From: Sphingopyxis sp.
GTDB lineage: Bacteria > Pseudomonadota > Alphaproteobacteria > Sphingomonadales > Sphingomonadaceae
Length of the DNA: 8,228 nt
Assembly (NCBI GenBank): GCA_013911715.1
Contig: JACEST010000086.1
Span: 1 to 8,228, forward strand
Direction of reading: 5' to 3'
Positions 1 through 6,097 of the stretch are shown here, piece after piece; position 1 is the first letter of the stretch, and every line of letters begins with the position of its first letter. The position numbers and the translations under genes are program-made. The notes under the pieces were generated by a model, which worked only from the letters and a program-made list of their open reading frames with translations, was not told the origin of the DNA and did not search any database.

Positions 1-287
1 ATTTGCTGAGCGAGGTCAGCCCGCCGCCTTATGTGGTCGAAACGCGCGCGTCCGAAGTCTCGGGTCAGACCGTCGTCTTCACCGGCAAACTCGAAACGAT
101 GAGCCGCGACGAAGCCAAGGCGCAGGCCGAAGCGCTCGGTGCCAAGGCTGCCGGATCGGTCAGCGCCAAAACCGACCTCGTCGTCGCTGGTCCCGGCGCG
201 GGGAGCAAGCTCAAGCAAGCCGCCGCGCTTGGCATCCGCGTGATCGATGAGGGTGAATGGGCCGCGATTGTCGCGGCGGCAAGGTAA
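1..287 (+). CDS. ligA: NAD-dependent DNA ligase LigA, C-terminal end (partial, 5' end outside window)
   Basis: Only the last ~94 codons are present; the reading frame is open to the left edge and ends at TAA 285-287. The visible part is a BRCT domain: a short linker (about residues 1-18 of the fragment), then SGQTVVFTGKLETMSRDEAK, the glycine-containing turn ALGAKAAGSVSAKTDLVVAG, then GSKLKQAAALGIRVIDEGEW. This is the usual C-terminal order in LigA: beta1 with the FTG motif, alpha1, the TDLVVAG strand and the terminal EGEW helix. LigA seals nicks in duplex DNA during replication and repair using NAD+ as the adenylate donor; its BRCT domain assists DNA binding. The adenylation, OB-fold, zinc-finger and HhH domains must lie upstream. 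BRCT domains occur in other proteins, but the FTGKLETMSRDEAK-type sequence at a protein's extreme C-terminus is typical of LigA. The TTG at 3-5 is an internal codon, not a start. Confidence 0.93.
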   Translation, partial: LLSEVSPPPYVVETRASEVSGQTVVFTGKLETMSRDEAKAQAEALGAKAAGSVSAKTDLVVAGPGAGSKLKQAAALGIRVIDEGEWAAIVAAAR

Positions 288-301
288 CCCCCCCTCGCTC
301 T

Positions 302-345
302 CGTCATCCCGGATCAGCGAGGCCATTGCCGCAGCCGGGATGACG
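302..345. repeat. Inverted repeat with CGTCATCCCGG stem, downstream of ligA
   Basis: Perfect 11-bp arms (CGTCATCCCGG at 302-312, its reverse complement at 335-345) enclose a 22-nt loop. It starts 15 bases after the ligA stop. The same stem sequence recurs at 5964-6015 around a different loop, so it belongs to a dispersed repeat family. It could fold as an mRNA 3' hairpin for ligA, but no T-run follows it, so a classic intrinsic terminator is not supported. Confidence 0.75.
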
Positions 346-438
346 CCGAGGGCAGGGTAAGCTACACTCCCGACCCATGGCGCCGTCCTCCCCCCGCCGG
401 ACAGCATCGTTGACAAGCAAATGGCCTCGTCGCGAGCG

Positions 439-463
439 ACCAGTTTCATCCGCAACCAGTTTC
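439..463 (+). promoter_or_regulatory. Candidate control region of the phenylalanine hydroxylase gene: 9-nt direct repeats
   Basis: The 9-mer ACCAGTTTC occurs at 439-447 and again at 455-463, a 16-base period, just before the gene start at 479. A consensus-like TTGACA lies at 410-415, but no convincing -10 box follows at 16-18 bp. Bacterial phenylalanine hydroxylase genes are often induced through dedicated regulators, so an operator here is plausible. The assignment rests only on the repeat and its position. Confidence 0.25.
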
Positions 464-478
464 TGCTAGGCAGTGTCG

Positions 479-1354
479 ATGGCCGATCCTGCCCTCCATG
501 TCTATGACCAGCCGCCGCCCGGCGCCGCCGCCGACTGGACCATCCCACAAAATTGGGGTGCGTTCAGCGCCGACGAGCATGCCATGTGGGACCAATTGTT
601 CGCGCGCCAGACCGCGATGCTGCCAGGGCGCGCGGCCGATGCATTCCTGCGCGGTATCGATGTGCTACGCCTCGAAAAGCCGGGCATTCCGGACTATAGC
701 GAACTTAACGCGCGGCTGATGGCGGCGACGGGGTGGCAGGTGGTCGCGGTGCCGGGGCTGGTGCCCGATGCCGTGTTTTTTGACCATCTCGCGCACCGCC
801 GCTTTCCTGCGGGCAATTTCATCCGCACCCCGGCGCAGCTCGATTATCTGCAGGAACCCGACGTCTTTCACGACGTGTTCGGCCATGTCCCGATGCTCGC
901 CGACCCGGTTTTTGCCGACTATATGGTTGCTTATGGCGAAGGCGGCTTGCGCAGTCTGGACTTCGGTTCGCTCGACAAGCTCGCGCGGCTCTATTGGTAT
1001 ACGGTCGAATTCGGCCTGATCCGCGAGGCGGCGGGGCTGCGCATTTATGGCGCAGGCATCGTGTCGAGCTTTGGCGAGAGTATCTTCGCGCTCGACGATC
1101 CCAGCCCCAATCGCATCGCTTTTGGCCTCGAACGGGTGATGCGGACGCGTTACCGGATCGACGATTATCAGCAGAATTATTTCGTGATCGACAGCTTGGA
1201 CGAATTGCTGCGCGTGACGGTCGAAACCGACTTTGCGCCGCTCTATGCCCAGCTCGCTGAACAGGATGATATTGCCATCGCCGACATTGTCGGCGGTGAC
1301 GAGGTCATCACGCGCGGGACGCAGGAATACGCTCGCGCACGCGCGGTCAGTTGA
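479..1354 (+). CDS. phhA: Phenylalanine-4-hydroxylase (monomeric bacterial type)
   Basis: The product is a 291-aa non-heme iron aromatic amino acid hydroxylase. It converts L-phenylalanine to L-tyrosine with O2 and a tetrahydropterin cofactor, the first step of phenylalanine catabolism in the cytoplasm. The catalytic core is intact. Numbering from the GTG at 473 (subtract 2 for the ATG start), the iron ligands are His133 and His138 in EPDVFHDVFGHVPML and Glu179 in YWYTVEFG. The length matches single-domain bacterial PAHs, and there is no regulatory ACT domain. GTG 473 and ATG 479 are both possible starts, with an in-frame TAG at 467-469 just upstream. ATG 479 is preferred because the AGG at 468-470 sits 8 nt before it but only 2 nt before the GTG. 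No pterin dehydratase (phhB) or regulator gene is adjacent. The 3' end overlaps the convergent gene by 8 bases. Tyrosine or tryptophan hydroxylase is unlikely in this setting. Confidence 0.95.
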   Translation: MADPALHVYDQPPPGAAADWTIPQNWGAFSADEHAMWDQLFARQTAMLPGRAADAFLRGIDVLRLEKPGIPDYSELNARLMAATGWQVVAVPGLVPDAVFFDHLAHRRFPAGNFIRTPAQLDYLQEPDVFHDVFGHVPMLADPVFADYMVAYGEGGLRSLDFGSLDKLARLYWYTVEFGLIREAAGLRIYGAGIVSSFGESIFALDDPSPNRIAFGLERVMRTRYRIDDYQQNYFVIDSLDELLRVTVETDFAPLYAQLAEQDDIAIADIVGGDEVITRGTQEYARARAVS

Positions 1355-1868
1355 ACGTCACCTCGACCACCCGGCCGCCGCGATAGGTGCAAGTGAAATC
1401 GCGCGGCATCGTGCCCGGCGCGGCGACGGTGCCGGTGACGCGCCACCCGCGATCCCCTGCCGCTACTTCGTCGATCTGGCCGACGCGGGCGTCTTCGCCC
1501 AGCTCGCCTTCGGCGGCCCAGCTACACGCGTCAACGGCGCGGGTTTCGGCACCGTTGTTGCCGGGCACCCATTGGCGGTCGCCGCGCTGCGGCGCGCTGC
1601 GATAATCTTCATCGCGCGGTTGCGGTTCGTAGCGATAATCGTCATCGCGGCGGTCGCGGTCGCGGTCGCGGTCACGCGATTTGCCTGCCGAATCGGCGAT
1701 GGCGGCGATTGCCCCGATCAGGAAAATGCCGGCGATGACATCACCGGCGTCAACGCGGTCGCGGTGGTGCCAGTGGCGGCGGTGGCGCGCCTCGGCAGGG
1801 GCGATGGCCACGACGACTGACGATGCGAGCACGGCGGCTCCGGCCAGCTGGACAATCAAACGGTTCAT
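1347..1868 (-). CDS. Secreted hypothetical protein with Arg-Asp repeat
   Basis: A 173-aa protein whose family I do not recognise. It has a signal peptide (MNRL, hydrophobic 5-22, likely cleavage after APAEA near residue 27). A His/Arg-rich stretch follows (RHRRHWHHRDR, 28-38), then a second hydrophobic segment at about 44-58 (VIAGIFLIGAIAAIA) that could be membrane-embedded. Next is a charged low-complexity stretch, SRDRDRDRDRRDDD (64-77), then a likely small folded C-terminal part (100-173) with two cysteines (C115, C160) that could form a disulfide, ending FTCTYRGGRVVEVTFN. The start at 1868 is chosen because the signal peptide begins there and GAGGG/GGGG purine runs precede it. The frame stays open upstream to 2012 but without signal-like sequence, and that stretch overlaps the end of the next gene. 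It lies 88 bases downstream of the glycine-zipper gene on the same strand, so both may share a transcript. An exported or envelope location is inferred; the function is unknown. Confidence 0.8.
   Translation of the reverse strand: MNRLIVQLAGAAVLASSVVVAIAPAEARHRRHWHHRDRVDAGDVIAGIFLIGAIAAIADSAGKSRDRDRDRDRRDDDYRYEPQPRDEDYRSAPQRGDRQWVPGNNGAETRAVDACSWAAEGELGEDARVGQIDEVAAGDRGWRVTGTVAAPGTMPRDFTCTYRGGRVVEVTFN
1651..1674. repeat. Hexanucleotide tandem repeat (CGGTCG)x4, last copy imperfect
   Basis: Four head-to-tail hexamers (1651-1656, 1657-1662, 1663-1668, and CGGTCA at 1669-1674) lie inside the secreted-protein gene. Read on the minus strand they encode the Arg-Asp dipeptide repeat. Gain or loss of a unit would add or remove one Arg-Asp pair without shifting the frame, so the length could vary between strains. 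Confidence 0.85.
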
Positions 1869-1904
1869 GGGTCCCCACCCTCTCGGCGGCGCGGCGCAAT
1901 GCCG

Positions 1905-1943
1905 CGCGACAGACCCCTCATTTATCCGCGCGAGTCTGTCGCG
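1905..1943 (-). other. Intergenic hairpin between the two envelope-protein genes
   Basis: A perfect 10-bp inverted repeat (CGCGACAGAC at 1905-1914, GTCTGTCGCG at 1934-1943) surrounds a 19-nt loop. On the minus strand it begins 13 nt after the glycine-zipper gene's stop codon and ends 36 nt before the next gene's start. No T-run follows on the minus strand, so it is not a standard Rho-independent terminator. It may stabilise the upstream mRNA segment or set the relative expression of the two genes; that role is inferred. Confidence 0.6.
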
Positions 1944-1956
1944 GGGCTGAATGGGG

Positions 1957-2886
1957 TCAACACCCGCAGCGCGGCTTGGGCCTCGGCTTATAGTGCCGCT
2001 TCTTGGGCGCATGGCGATGGCGCACCGGCACCGTTTCGTAGAATGTCTCGGTCGTCACCGTCTCGGTAATCACCGGCGCTGGGGTGGTGATGGTCGTCAC
2101 TACGATGCCCGGCGAATACCACCCCTGACCATGGTTCTGATGCGTATAGCCCTGCTGCCAATGTCCGCCGCCACCAGCCCAACTGCGCTGGCGTTCCTCG
2201 ATCCGGCGCACCATGTCGCGGCACCGGTTCTTGTCCTCGGCCTGGTCGATCAGCCCGCCGGCGGCTGCGCCCAGCGCGCCGCCGATCAGCGTACCTGCGG
2301 TGCGATTGCCGCGCCCGGCGATGCGGTTCCCGGCGACGCCTCCAAGCAGGCCGCCCAAGATCGATCCGCCGACGCCATTGTCGGGGCGGCACGCGCGTTC
2401 CAGGTCGCGGCGCAGCGCCTCTTCCTCGGCCCAATCGGCGTCGGCCCAGCCGCTCTCCGACCAGCCGGTCGCGGTCGGCGGCGCTTCGCCGTCAAAGCGG
2501 CAGCGATATTCGCGCGCGTCGGGCGTATCCTGCGCGCAAATCCATTCGCCGCGATCCGCCACGTCCGCGTCACCGCGATAGTCGGCGGCAACGGTGGTGA
2601 CTACGGGGCTGTGCGGCTGGCTGAACCCCGGCCGGCTGGTAACTACGCGCGTTTCGGTTTCATAGGTGACACCATGGTCGGCATGTGGCGCGGCCGGCTT
2701 GGCAGGCGCGACCGCAGTTACCGCCACCGGCGCCTTGGCGGGTTCCGCCGACTTGGCGCGCGCGGCGTCGACCGCCTCCTGCGCGGCAGCGGCAGCCTCG
2801 GCGGCGCGGTCCTGCGCAGCATGGCCTTCGTCGGTAAGGATCACGGCGCCCGCCGCAATGCTGAGCAACAGCAAGGTCCGCATCAT
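1957..2886 (-). CDS. Glycine-zipper (17-kDa surface antigen-like) envelope protein
   Basis: A 309-aa protein with a Sec signal peptide (MMRTLLLLSIAAGAVILTDEGHA, cleavage near residue 23). There is no lipobox cysteine, so it is probably not a lipoprotein. An Ala-rich, probably helical stretch (24-66) is followed by a variable region with C117 and C129, an acidic helix (153-165), and a glycine zipper at about 171-213 (GVGGSILGGLLGGVAGNRIA, then GTLIGGALGAAAGGLI). This matches the glycine-zipper 2TM pattern of Rickettsia 17-kDa antigen-type proteins, thought to insert as a tight helical hairpin in membranes. A Cys/Arg-containing helix, a Thr/Val-rich stretch (262-286) and a very basic tail (289-309) ending RCGC complete it. 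The start is ATG 2886 or the adjacent ATG 2883; GGGGA at 2895-2891 gives better spacing to 2883. It is probably the first gene of a two-gene unit. The molecular function is unknown and an envelope location is inferred. Confidence 0.85.
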   Translation of the reverse strand: MMRTLLLLSIAAGAVILTDEGHAAQDRAAEAAAAAQEAVDAARAKSAEPAKAPVAVTAVAPAKPAAPHADHGVTYETETRVVTSRPGFSQPHSPVVTTVAADYRGDADVADRGEWICAQDTPDAREYRCRFDGEAPPTATGWSESGWADADWAEEEALRRDLERACRPDNGVGGSILGGLLGGVAGNRIAGRGNRTAGTLIGGALGAAAGGLIDQAEDKNRCRDMVRRIEERQRSWAGGGGHWQQGYTHQNHGQGWYSPGIVVTTITTPAPVITETVTTETFYETVPVRHRHAPKKRHYKPRPKPRCGC

Positions 2887-2926
2887 CTCTTCCCCACGCT
2901 AACGCAGGGGCACCGGCCCTGCTTGG

Positions 2927-2941
2927 TTAACCGATGATTTA
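2927..2941. promoter_or_regulatory. Candidate CtrA-like box upstream of the glycine-zipper gene
   Basis: TTAA (2927-2930), a 7-nt spacer and TTTA (2938-2941) match the alphaproteobacterial CtrA consensus TTAA-N7-TTAA at 7 of 8 positions. It sits 41-55 bases upstream of the start, a sensible operator or promoter position. A single near-match can arise by chance, and no clear -35/-10 pair was found here. Confidence 0.2.
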
Positions 2942-3004
2942 GCAAAGTCGAGCGCCACGGGCGATTCCGTTAACCCTGTTCGCGGCGTCCCGTTTTGGCG
3001 CAGC

Positions 3005-3493
3005 TTAGCCCGCCAGCATGGGCGCAACGCGCGCAATCAGCGCCTCGGCGCCCGCCAAGTCGTCTGGCGTAAAGCGCGCAGGGACCGGGCTGTCGAGATC
3101 AAGCACGCCGACCAGCCGCTCTCCGACGACAATCGGCACCACCAGTTCGCTCCGGCTCGCCGCGTCGCAGGCGATATGGCCGGGAAATTCATGGACATCG
3201 TCGACGCGCTGGCTCGTCCGGGTGCGCGCCGCCGCGCCGCACACGCCCTTGTCGAGCGCGATGCGGATGCATGCCGACTGGCCCTGAAACGGCCCCAGCA
3301 CCAGCTCGGTCCCGTCAAAGCGGTAAAATCCCGCCCAGTTTAGGTCGGGGACAAATTGCCACACCAGCGCCGCGACATTGGCCATATTGGCAATCGCATC
3401 GCGCTCGCCCGCCGTCACCGCCGCGCAAGCATCGGCTAGTTCGGACCAGCGCGTGACGCTGTCGGTGGCGACGGGCGCAAAGGTAAAGCTCAT
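3005..3493 (-). CDS. msrC: Free methionine-(R)-sulfoxide reductase (fRMsr, GAF domain)
   Basis: A 162-aa single GAF-domain protein, the usual size for this family. It reduces free L-methionine-(R)-sulfoxide to methionine in the cytoplasm, with electrons normally from thioredoxin. Family signatures are NWAGFYRFDG (52-61), LVLGPFQGQSACIRI (64-78), the glycine-rich GVCGAAAR (83-90), and HEFPGHIACDAASRSELVVP (101-120). The three cysteines expected from E. coli MsrC (84, 94 and 118 there) are present as C75, C85 and C109, at the same spacing. The start is fixed by an ATGA overlap: its ATG (3493-3491) overlaps the TGA (3492-3490) of the upstream prolyl oligopeptidase, which suggests translational coupling. 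No signal peptide is seen. Other GAF proteins are signal sensors, but the full cysteine set and the IACDAASRSE motif favour an enzyme. Confidence 0.93.
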   Translation of the reverse strand: MSFTFAPVATDSVTRWSELADACAAVTAGERDAIANMANVAALVWQFVPDLNWAGFYRFDGTELVLGPFQGQSACIRIALDKGVCGAAARTRTSQRVDDVHEFPGHIACDAASRSELVVPIVVGERLVGVLDLDSPVPARFTPDDLAGAEALIARVAPMLAG

Positions 3494-5664
3494 TGCACCG
3501 CCAGCCCCGTGTGCTGGGCGATGAAGCTGTACATGTCGGCAAATTCGGCGATCACCTTGTCGGTCGGCTTGCCCGACCCATGCCCCGCGCGCGTTTCGAT
3601 GCGGATTAGATGCGGCTTGTCGCCAATGGCTGCTGCTTGCAGCGCGGCGGTATATTTGAAGCTGTGCCCCGGCACGACGCGGTCGTCGGTGTCGGCCGTC
3701 GTCACCATGATCGCCGGATAGGACACGCCGGTGCGGACATTGTGATAGGGCGAATAGGACAGCAGATTCCTGAAATCGGCTTCCTTGCTGGGATAGCCAT
3801 AATCATCGACCCAGTAACGCCCCGCCGTGAACCGGTCAAAGCGCAGCATGTCCATCACGCCCACGCCGGGCAGCGCCGCGGCGAACAGGTCGGGCCGCTG
3901 GTTGACCACCGCGCCAACGAGCAAGCCGCCGTTCGAGCGGCCCTCGATTGCGAGGCCATCCTTCTTGGTAACCCCCTTGGCGATCAGATATTCGCCCGCC
4001 GCAATGAAATCGTCGAACACATTCTGCTTGTTCGACAGGCGACCGGCGTCGTGCCACGCCTTGCCATATTCGCCGCCGCCGCGCAGATTGGCGATGGCCA
4101 GCACCCCGCCCTTGTCGACCCAGGCGAGCCGGGTCGGCGAAAAGCTGGGCGTCGATGAAATGTTGAACCCGCCATAGCCATAGAGCAATGTCGGCGCGCC
4201 GCCCTGAGCAATCACGCCTTTTTTCGCAATGACAAACATCGGCACCCGGGTGCCGTCTTTCGACGTGTAAAAATGCTGCTCGACGGCGAAATCATCGGGG
4301 TTAAAGGCCAGCTTGGGTTCGGCAAAGACGCTGCTCTTTCCCGTCGCCGTGTCGAGGCGATAGATGGTCGTCGGGCGCGCAAAGCTGGAAAAGGCATAAA
4401 AGGTTTCGGGGTCGCCCGGCTTGCCGCCAAAGCCCGCCGCGCTGCCGATCGCCCCCAGCGAGATGGTTGCCGTCGGCTTGCCGTCCATCGTCACCATCCG
4501 CGCGTCCGATTTGGCATCGCCGAGGTAGGACAGGATGATGCGGTCGCCCACCGCCGACGCGCCGACCAAAGTCCCGCTGCTTTCTGCCACCAGCTCGACC
4601 GGCGCGCTGCGCCGCTTGACATCCGTCCGCACCAGCCGCTGGCGCGGCGCGCCCTGGTTGGTCAAAAAGGTAAAGGCGCTGCCCTGATTGGCGACATATT
4701 CCCAGTTATTGGCAAAATCGGTGATGACATTGATGGGCTGGCCGACACCGGTCTTGCCCAGCGGATAGAGCGTCAGGCCATAGCGCTCGTCGGTCCCCTC
4801 GGACGAAGTGACGAGCAGCCATGCGCCATCGTCGGTCACTTCGGCGCTGTGGTTCAGCTTGGGCCGCGCGGGCGTGGCATGCACCAGCATATCGGCGTCC
4901 TGCGCCGTCCCCAATTTGTGGAAATGCACCGTGTGATTTTCGTTCAATGACTGGAACGCCGCCCCTTCGGCGGGCGCAGGGAAGCGCGAATAGAAAAATC
5001 CACTGCCGTCCTTGTTCCAGTCGAGGCCTGAAAATTTGACCCAGCGGATCTCGTCGCTGATTTGCTTGCCCGTCGCCACATCCAGCACGCGCACGATGCG
5101 CCAGTCGGTGCCGCCGTCCTGCACCGAATAGAGCAGATGCTTGCCATCGGGCGACGGCTGCCACTCACCAAGTGCCGTCGCGCCGTCCTTGGCCCATGTG
5201 TTGGGGTCGATCAGCACGCGCCCTTCGCCGGTCAGCCCCTCGCGCACATAGAGCACCGACTGCGCCTGCAACCCGTCGTTGCGCGTATAGAAATAACGGT
5301 TCCCCGCCTTGCGCGGCACGCCAAAGCGTTCATAATCAAACAGCTGCGTCATCCGCGCCGCAAAGGCCGCGCGCCCCGGCAGTTTGCTGAGATAAGCATT
5401 GGTCACCGCATTCTGCCGCGCGACCCAGTCGGCGACCTTGGGATTGACGCGGACATCATCCTCCAGCCAGCGATAGGGATCGGCGACCGCCACCCCAAAT
5501 TGCGGCTCGACCAGATCAAGGCGCTCGGTCGCTGGATAGGCCTGGCGCGGCGCGGGCATTTCAGCAGGTGCGGCGGCATCGGCTCCGGCTTCGGCGTAGG
5601 CAGGCGACAAGGTCAGCGCCGACACGCTGGCAAACAAGGCGGACAGGCGAATGGGTGCGGGCAT
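3490..5664 (-). CDS. Periplasmic prolyl oligopeptidase (S9A serine peptidase)
   Basis: A 724-aa prolyl oligopeptidase, close to the ~710-aa family norm plus a signal peptide. It cleaves short peptides after proline. A signal peptide (1-24, cleavage after SPAYA) implies export to the periplasm. An N-terminal segment with DPYRWLED (62-69) leads into a seven-bladed-propeller region (about 110-450), then the alpha/beta-hydrolase domain. LLYGYGGFNISSTPSFS (493-509) and NLRGGGEYGKAWH (526-538) are standard S9A motifs. The catalytic triad is complete: Ser577 in EGRSNGG, Asp660 in TADTDDRVVPGHS, and His695 in ETRAGHGSGKPT. Start 5664 is chosen because the signal peptide begins there, with a purine-rich GAGAGA just upstream. 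The frame remains open to 6045, but that part runs through intergenic repeats and is rejected. It is the first gene of a pair with msrC, which starts inside its stop codon. A secreted prolyl tripeptidase or oligopeptidase B is less likely given the motif set. Confidence 0.95.
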   Translation of the reverse strand: MPAPIRLSALFASVSALTLSPAYAEAGADAAAPAEMPAPRQAYPATERLDLVEPQFGVAVADPYRWLEDDVRVNPKVADWVARQNAVTNAYLSKLPGRAAFAARMTQLFDYERFGVPRKAGNRYFYTRNDGLQAQSVLYVREGLTGEGRVLIDPNTWAKDGATALGEWQPSPDGKHLLYSVQDGGTDWRIVRVLDVATGKQISDEIRWVKFSGLDWNKDGSGFFYSRFPAPAEGAAFQSLNENHTVHFHKLGTAQDADMLVHATPARPKLNHSAEVTDDGAWLLVTSSEGTDERYGLTLYPLGKTGVGQPINVITDFANNWEYVANQGSAFTFLTNQGAPRQRLVRTDVKRRSAPVELVAESSGTLVGASAVGDRIILSYLGDAKSDARMVTMDGKPTATISLGAIGSAAGFGGKPGDPETFYAFSSFARPTTIYRLDTATGKSSVFAEPKLAFNPDDFAVEQHFYTSKDGTRVPMFVIAKKGVIAQGGAPTLLYGYGGFNISSTPSFSPTRLAWVDKGGVLAIANLRGGGEYGKAWHDAGRLSNKQNVFDDFIAAGEYLIAKGVTKKDGLAIEGRSNGGLLVGAVVNQRPDLFAAALPGVGVMDMLRFDRFTAGRYWVDDYGYPSKEADFRNLLSYSPYHNVRTGVSYPAIMVTTADTDDRVVPGHSFKYTAALQAAAIGDKPHLIRIETRAGHGSGKPTDKVIAEFADMYSFIAQHTGLAVQ

Positions 5665-5705
5665 GGCATCTCTCGGATTGTTATGGGGTTCATGATGTGG
5701 AGAGG

Positions 5706-5733
5706 AAGATAGCGATTGGGGGCGAGGGGGCAA
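5706..5733 (-). promoter_or_regulatory. Candidate promoter of the prolyl oligopeptidase-msrC unit
   Basis: On the minus strand TTGCCC (5733-5728) and TATCTT (5711-5706) are separated by 16 bp, each matching 4 of 6 bases of the sigma-70 consensus. The -10 box lies 41 nt before the ATG at 5664. Weak boxes are common in GC-rich alphaproteobacteria, so this is only a candidate. Confidence 0.25.
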
Positions 5734-5752
5734 GGGGGATGCGCGTGCATCC

Positions 5753-5789
5753 GGGGACACGCAATTGCGTGTCCCCATTGCGTGTCCCC
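5753..5789. repeat. 24-bp perfect palindrome plus duplicated half (GGGGACACGCAAT)
   Basis: Bases 5753-5776 are a perfect 24-bp palindrome with centre GCAATTGC and ends GGGGACAC/GTGTCCCC. Its right half with one extra base, ATTGCGTGTCCCC (5764-5776), is repeated directly and immediately at 5777-5789. The structure resembles REP-type extragenic palindromes. It lies about 20 bp upstream of the candidate promoter of the peptidase gene and inside no gene. Confidence 0.85.
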
Positions 5790-5798
5790 GCCGGTGCG

Positions 5799-5825
5799 CT
5801 CCGCGTCCTCGGCGTCTCCGCGCGA
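5799..5825. repeat. Imperfect 9-nt tandem repeat (CTCCGCGTC-like) followed by a T7 run
   Basis: Three imperfect 9-mers stand in tandem: CTCCGCGTC (5799-5807), CTCGGCGTC (5808-5816) and TCCGCGCGA (5817-5825). Seven Ts follow at 5830-5836. From memory, similar CTCCGCGTC-type tandems are scattered in intergenic DNA of many bacteria. No function is evident. Between here and 5963 I see no gene or clear signal. Confidence 0.5.
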
Positions 5826-5963
5826 AACCTTTTTTTCGCTGTCCTACATGCGCGCGATATGGCTTAACGTCGGGATGCTGCGCGAAGCCGCCTTCAATCC
5901 GCTCCCTGCTAACAGCCCGTATCGCAGCCAGTGGTTTCGTTACGCGCTGTATCACCCAAATTT

Positions 5964-6015
5964 CGTCATCCCGGATCAAGCCTGTCCTGAGCCAGTCGAA
6001 GGGTCCGGGATGACG
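5964..6015. repeat. Inverted repeat CGTCATCCCGGA with CCTGTCCTGAGC...GTCGAAGG core
   Basis: Perfect 12-bp arms (5964-5975 and 6004-6015) surround a 28-nt centre containing CCTGTCCTGAGC (5981-5992) and AGTCGAAGG (5995-6003). This core is a widely dispersed extragenic repeat; when translated in one frame it gives the PEPVEG peptide found in spurious ORFs. The arms share 11 bp with the repeat at 302-345, so two copies of one stem family occur in this window with different centres. Confidence 0.85.
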
Positions 6016-6044
6016 AGGGTGTGGAGATTTGGCGCACCACTGCA

Positions 6045-6097
6045 AAAGCTACAAAGGATACAGTTTCAGCGAAACTGGCGGTATCTTTTGTATCTTT
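6045..6097. repeat. Long imperfect hairpin (17-bp outer arms, 7-bp inner stem)
   Basis: The outer arms 6045-6061 and 6081-6097 are complementary at 15 of 17 positions; one mismatch can be a G-U pair in the plus-strand RNA. Inside, CAGTTTC (6061-6067) and GAAACTG (6071-6077) form a 7-bp stem with an AGC loop, followed by a 3-nt bulge (6078-6080). The local sequence is AT-richer than its surroundings. It could be an extragenic repeat unit or an RNA hairpin ending leftward transcripts from the tRNA. Only a 4-T run follows on the minus strand, so terminator status is doubtful. Confidence 0.65.

Noticed and set aside
473..478. GTG start for phenylalanine hydroxylase
   Set aside because: The only purine-rich ribosome site (AGG 468-470) would be 2 nt away, too close. 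ATG 479 has normal spacing.
1951..2937. Long (328-codon) plus-strand open frame antisense to the glycine-zipper gene
   Set aside because: It mirrors the GC-rich codon pattern of the minus-strand gene. Its translation is Arg/Gly/Ala low-complexity with no domain, whereas the opposite strand has a signal peptide and a glycine zipper.
4273..5712. Several plus-strand frames of 200 or more codons opposite the prolyl oligopeptidase gene
   Set aside because: They are shadows of a convincingly assigned enzyme with a full catalytic triad.
5665..6045. N-terminal extension of the prolyl oligopeptidase reading frame up to 6045
   Set aside because: The extra 127 residues run through the intergenic palindrome and the CCTGTCCTGAGC repeat and do not resemble family N-termini. 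A clean signal peptide starts at 5664.
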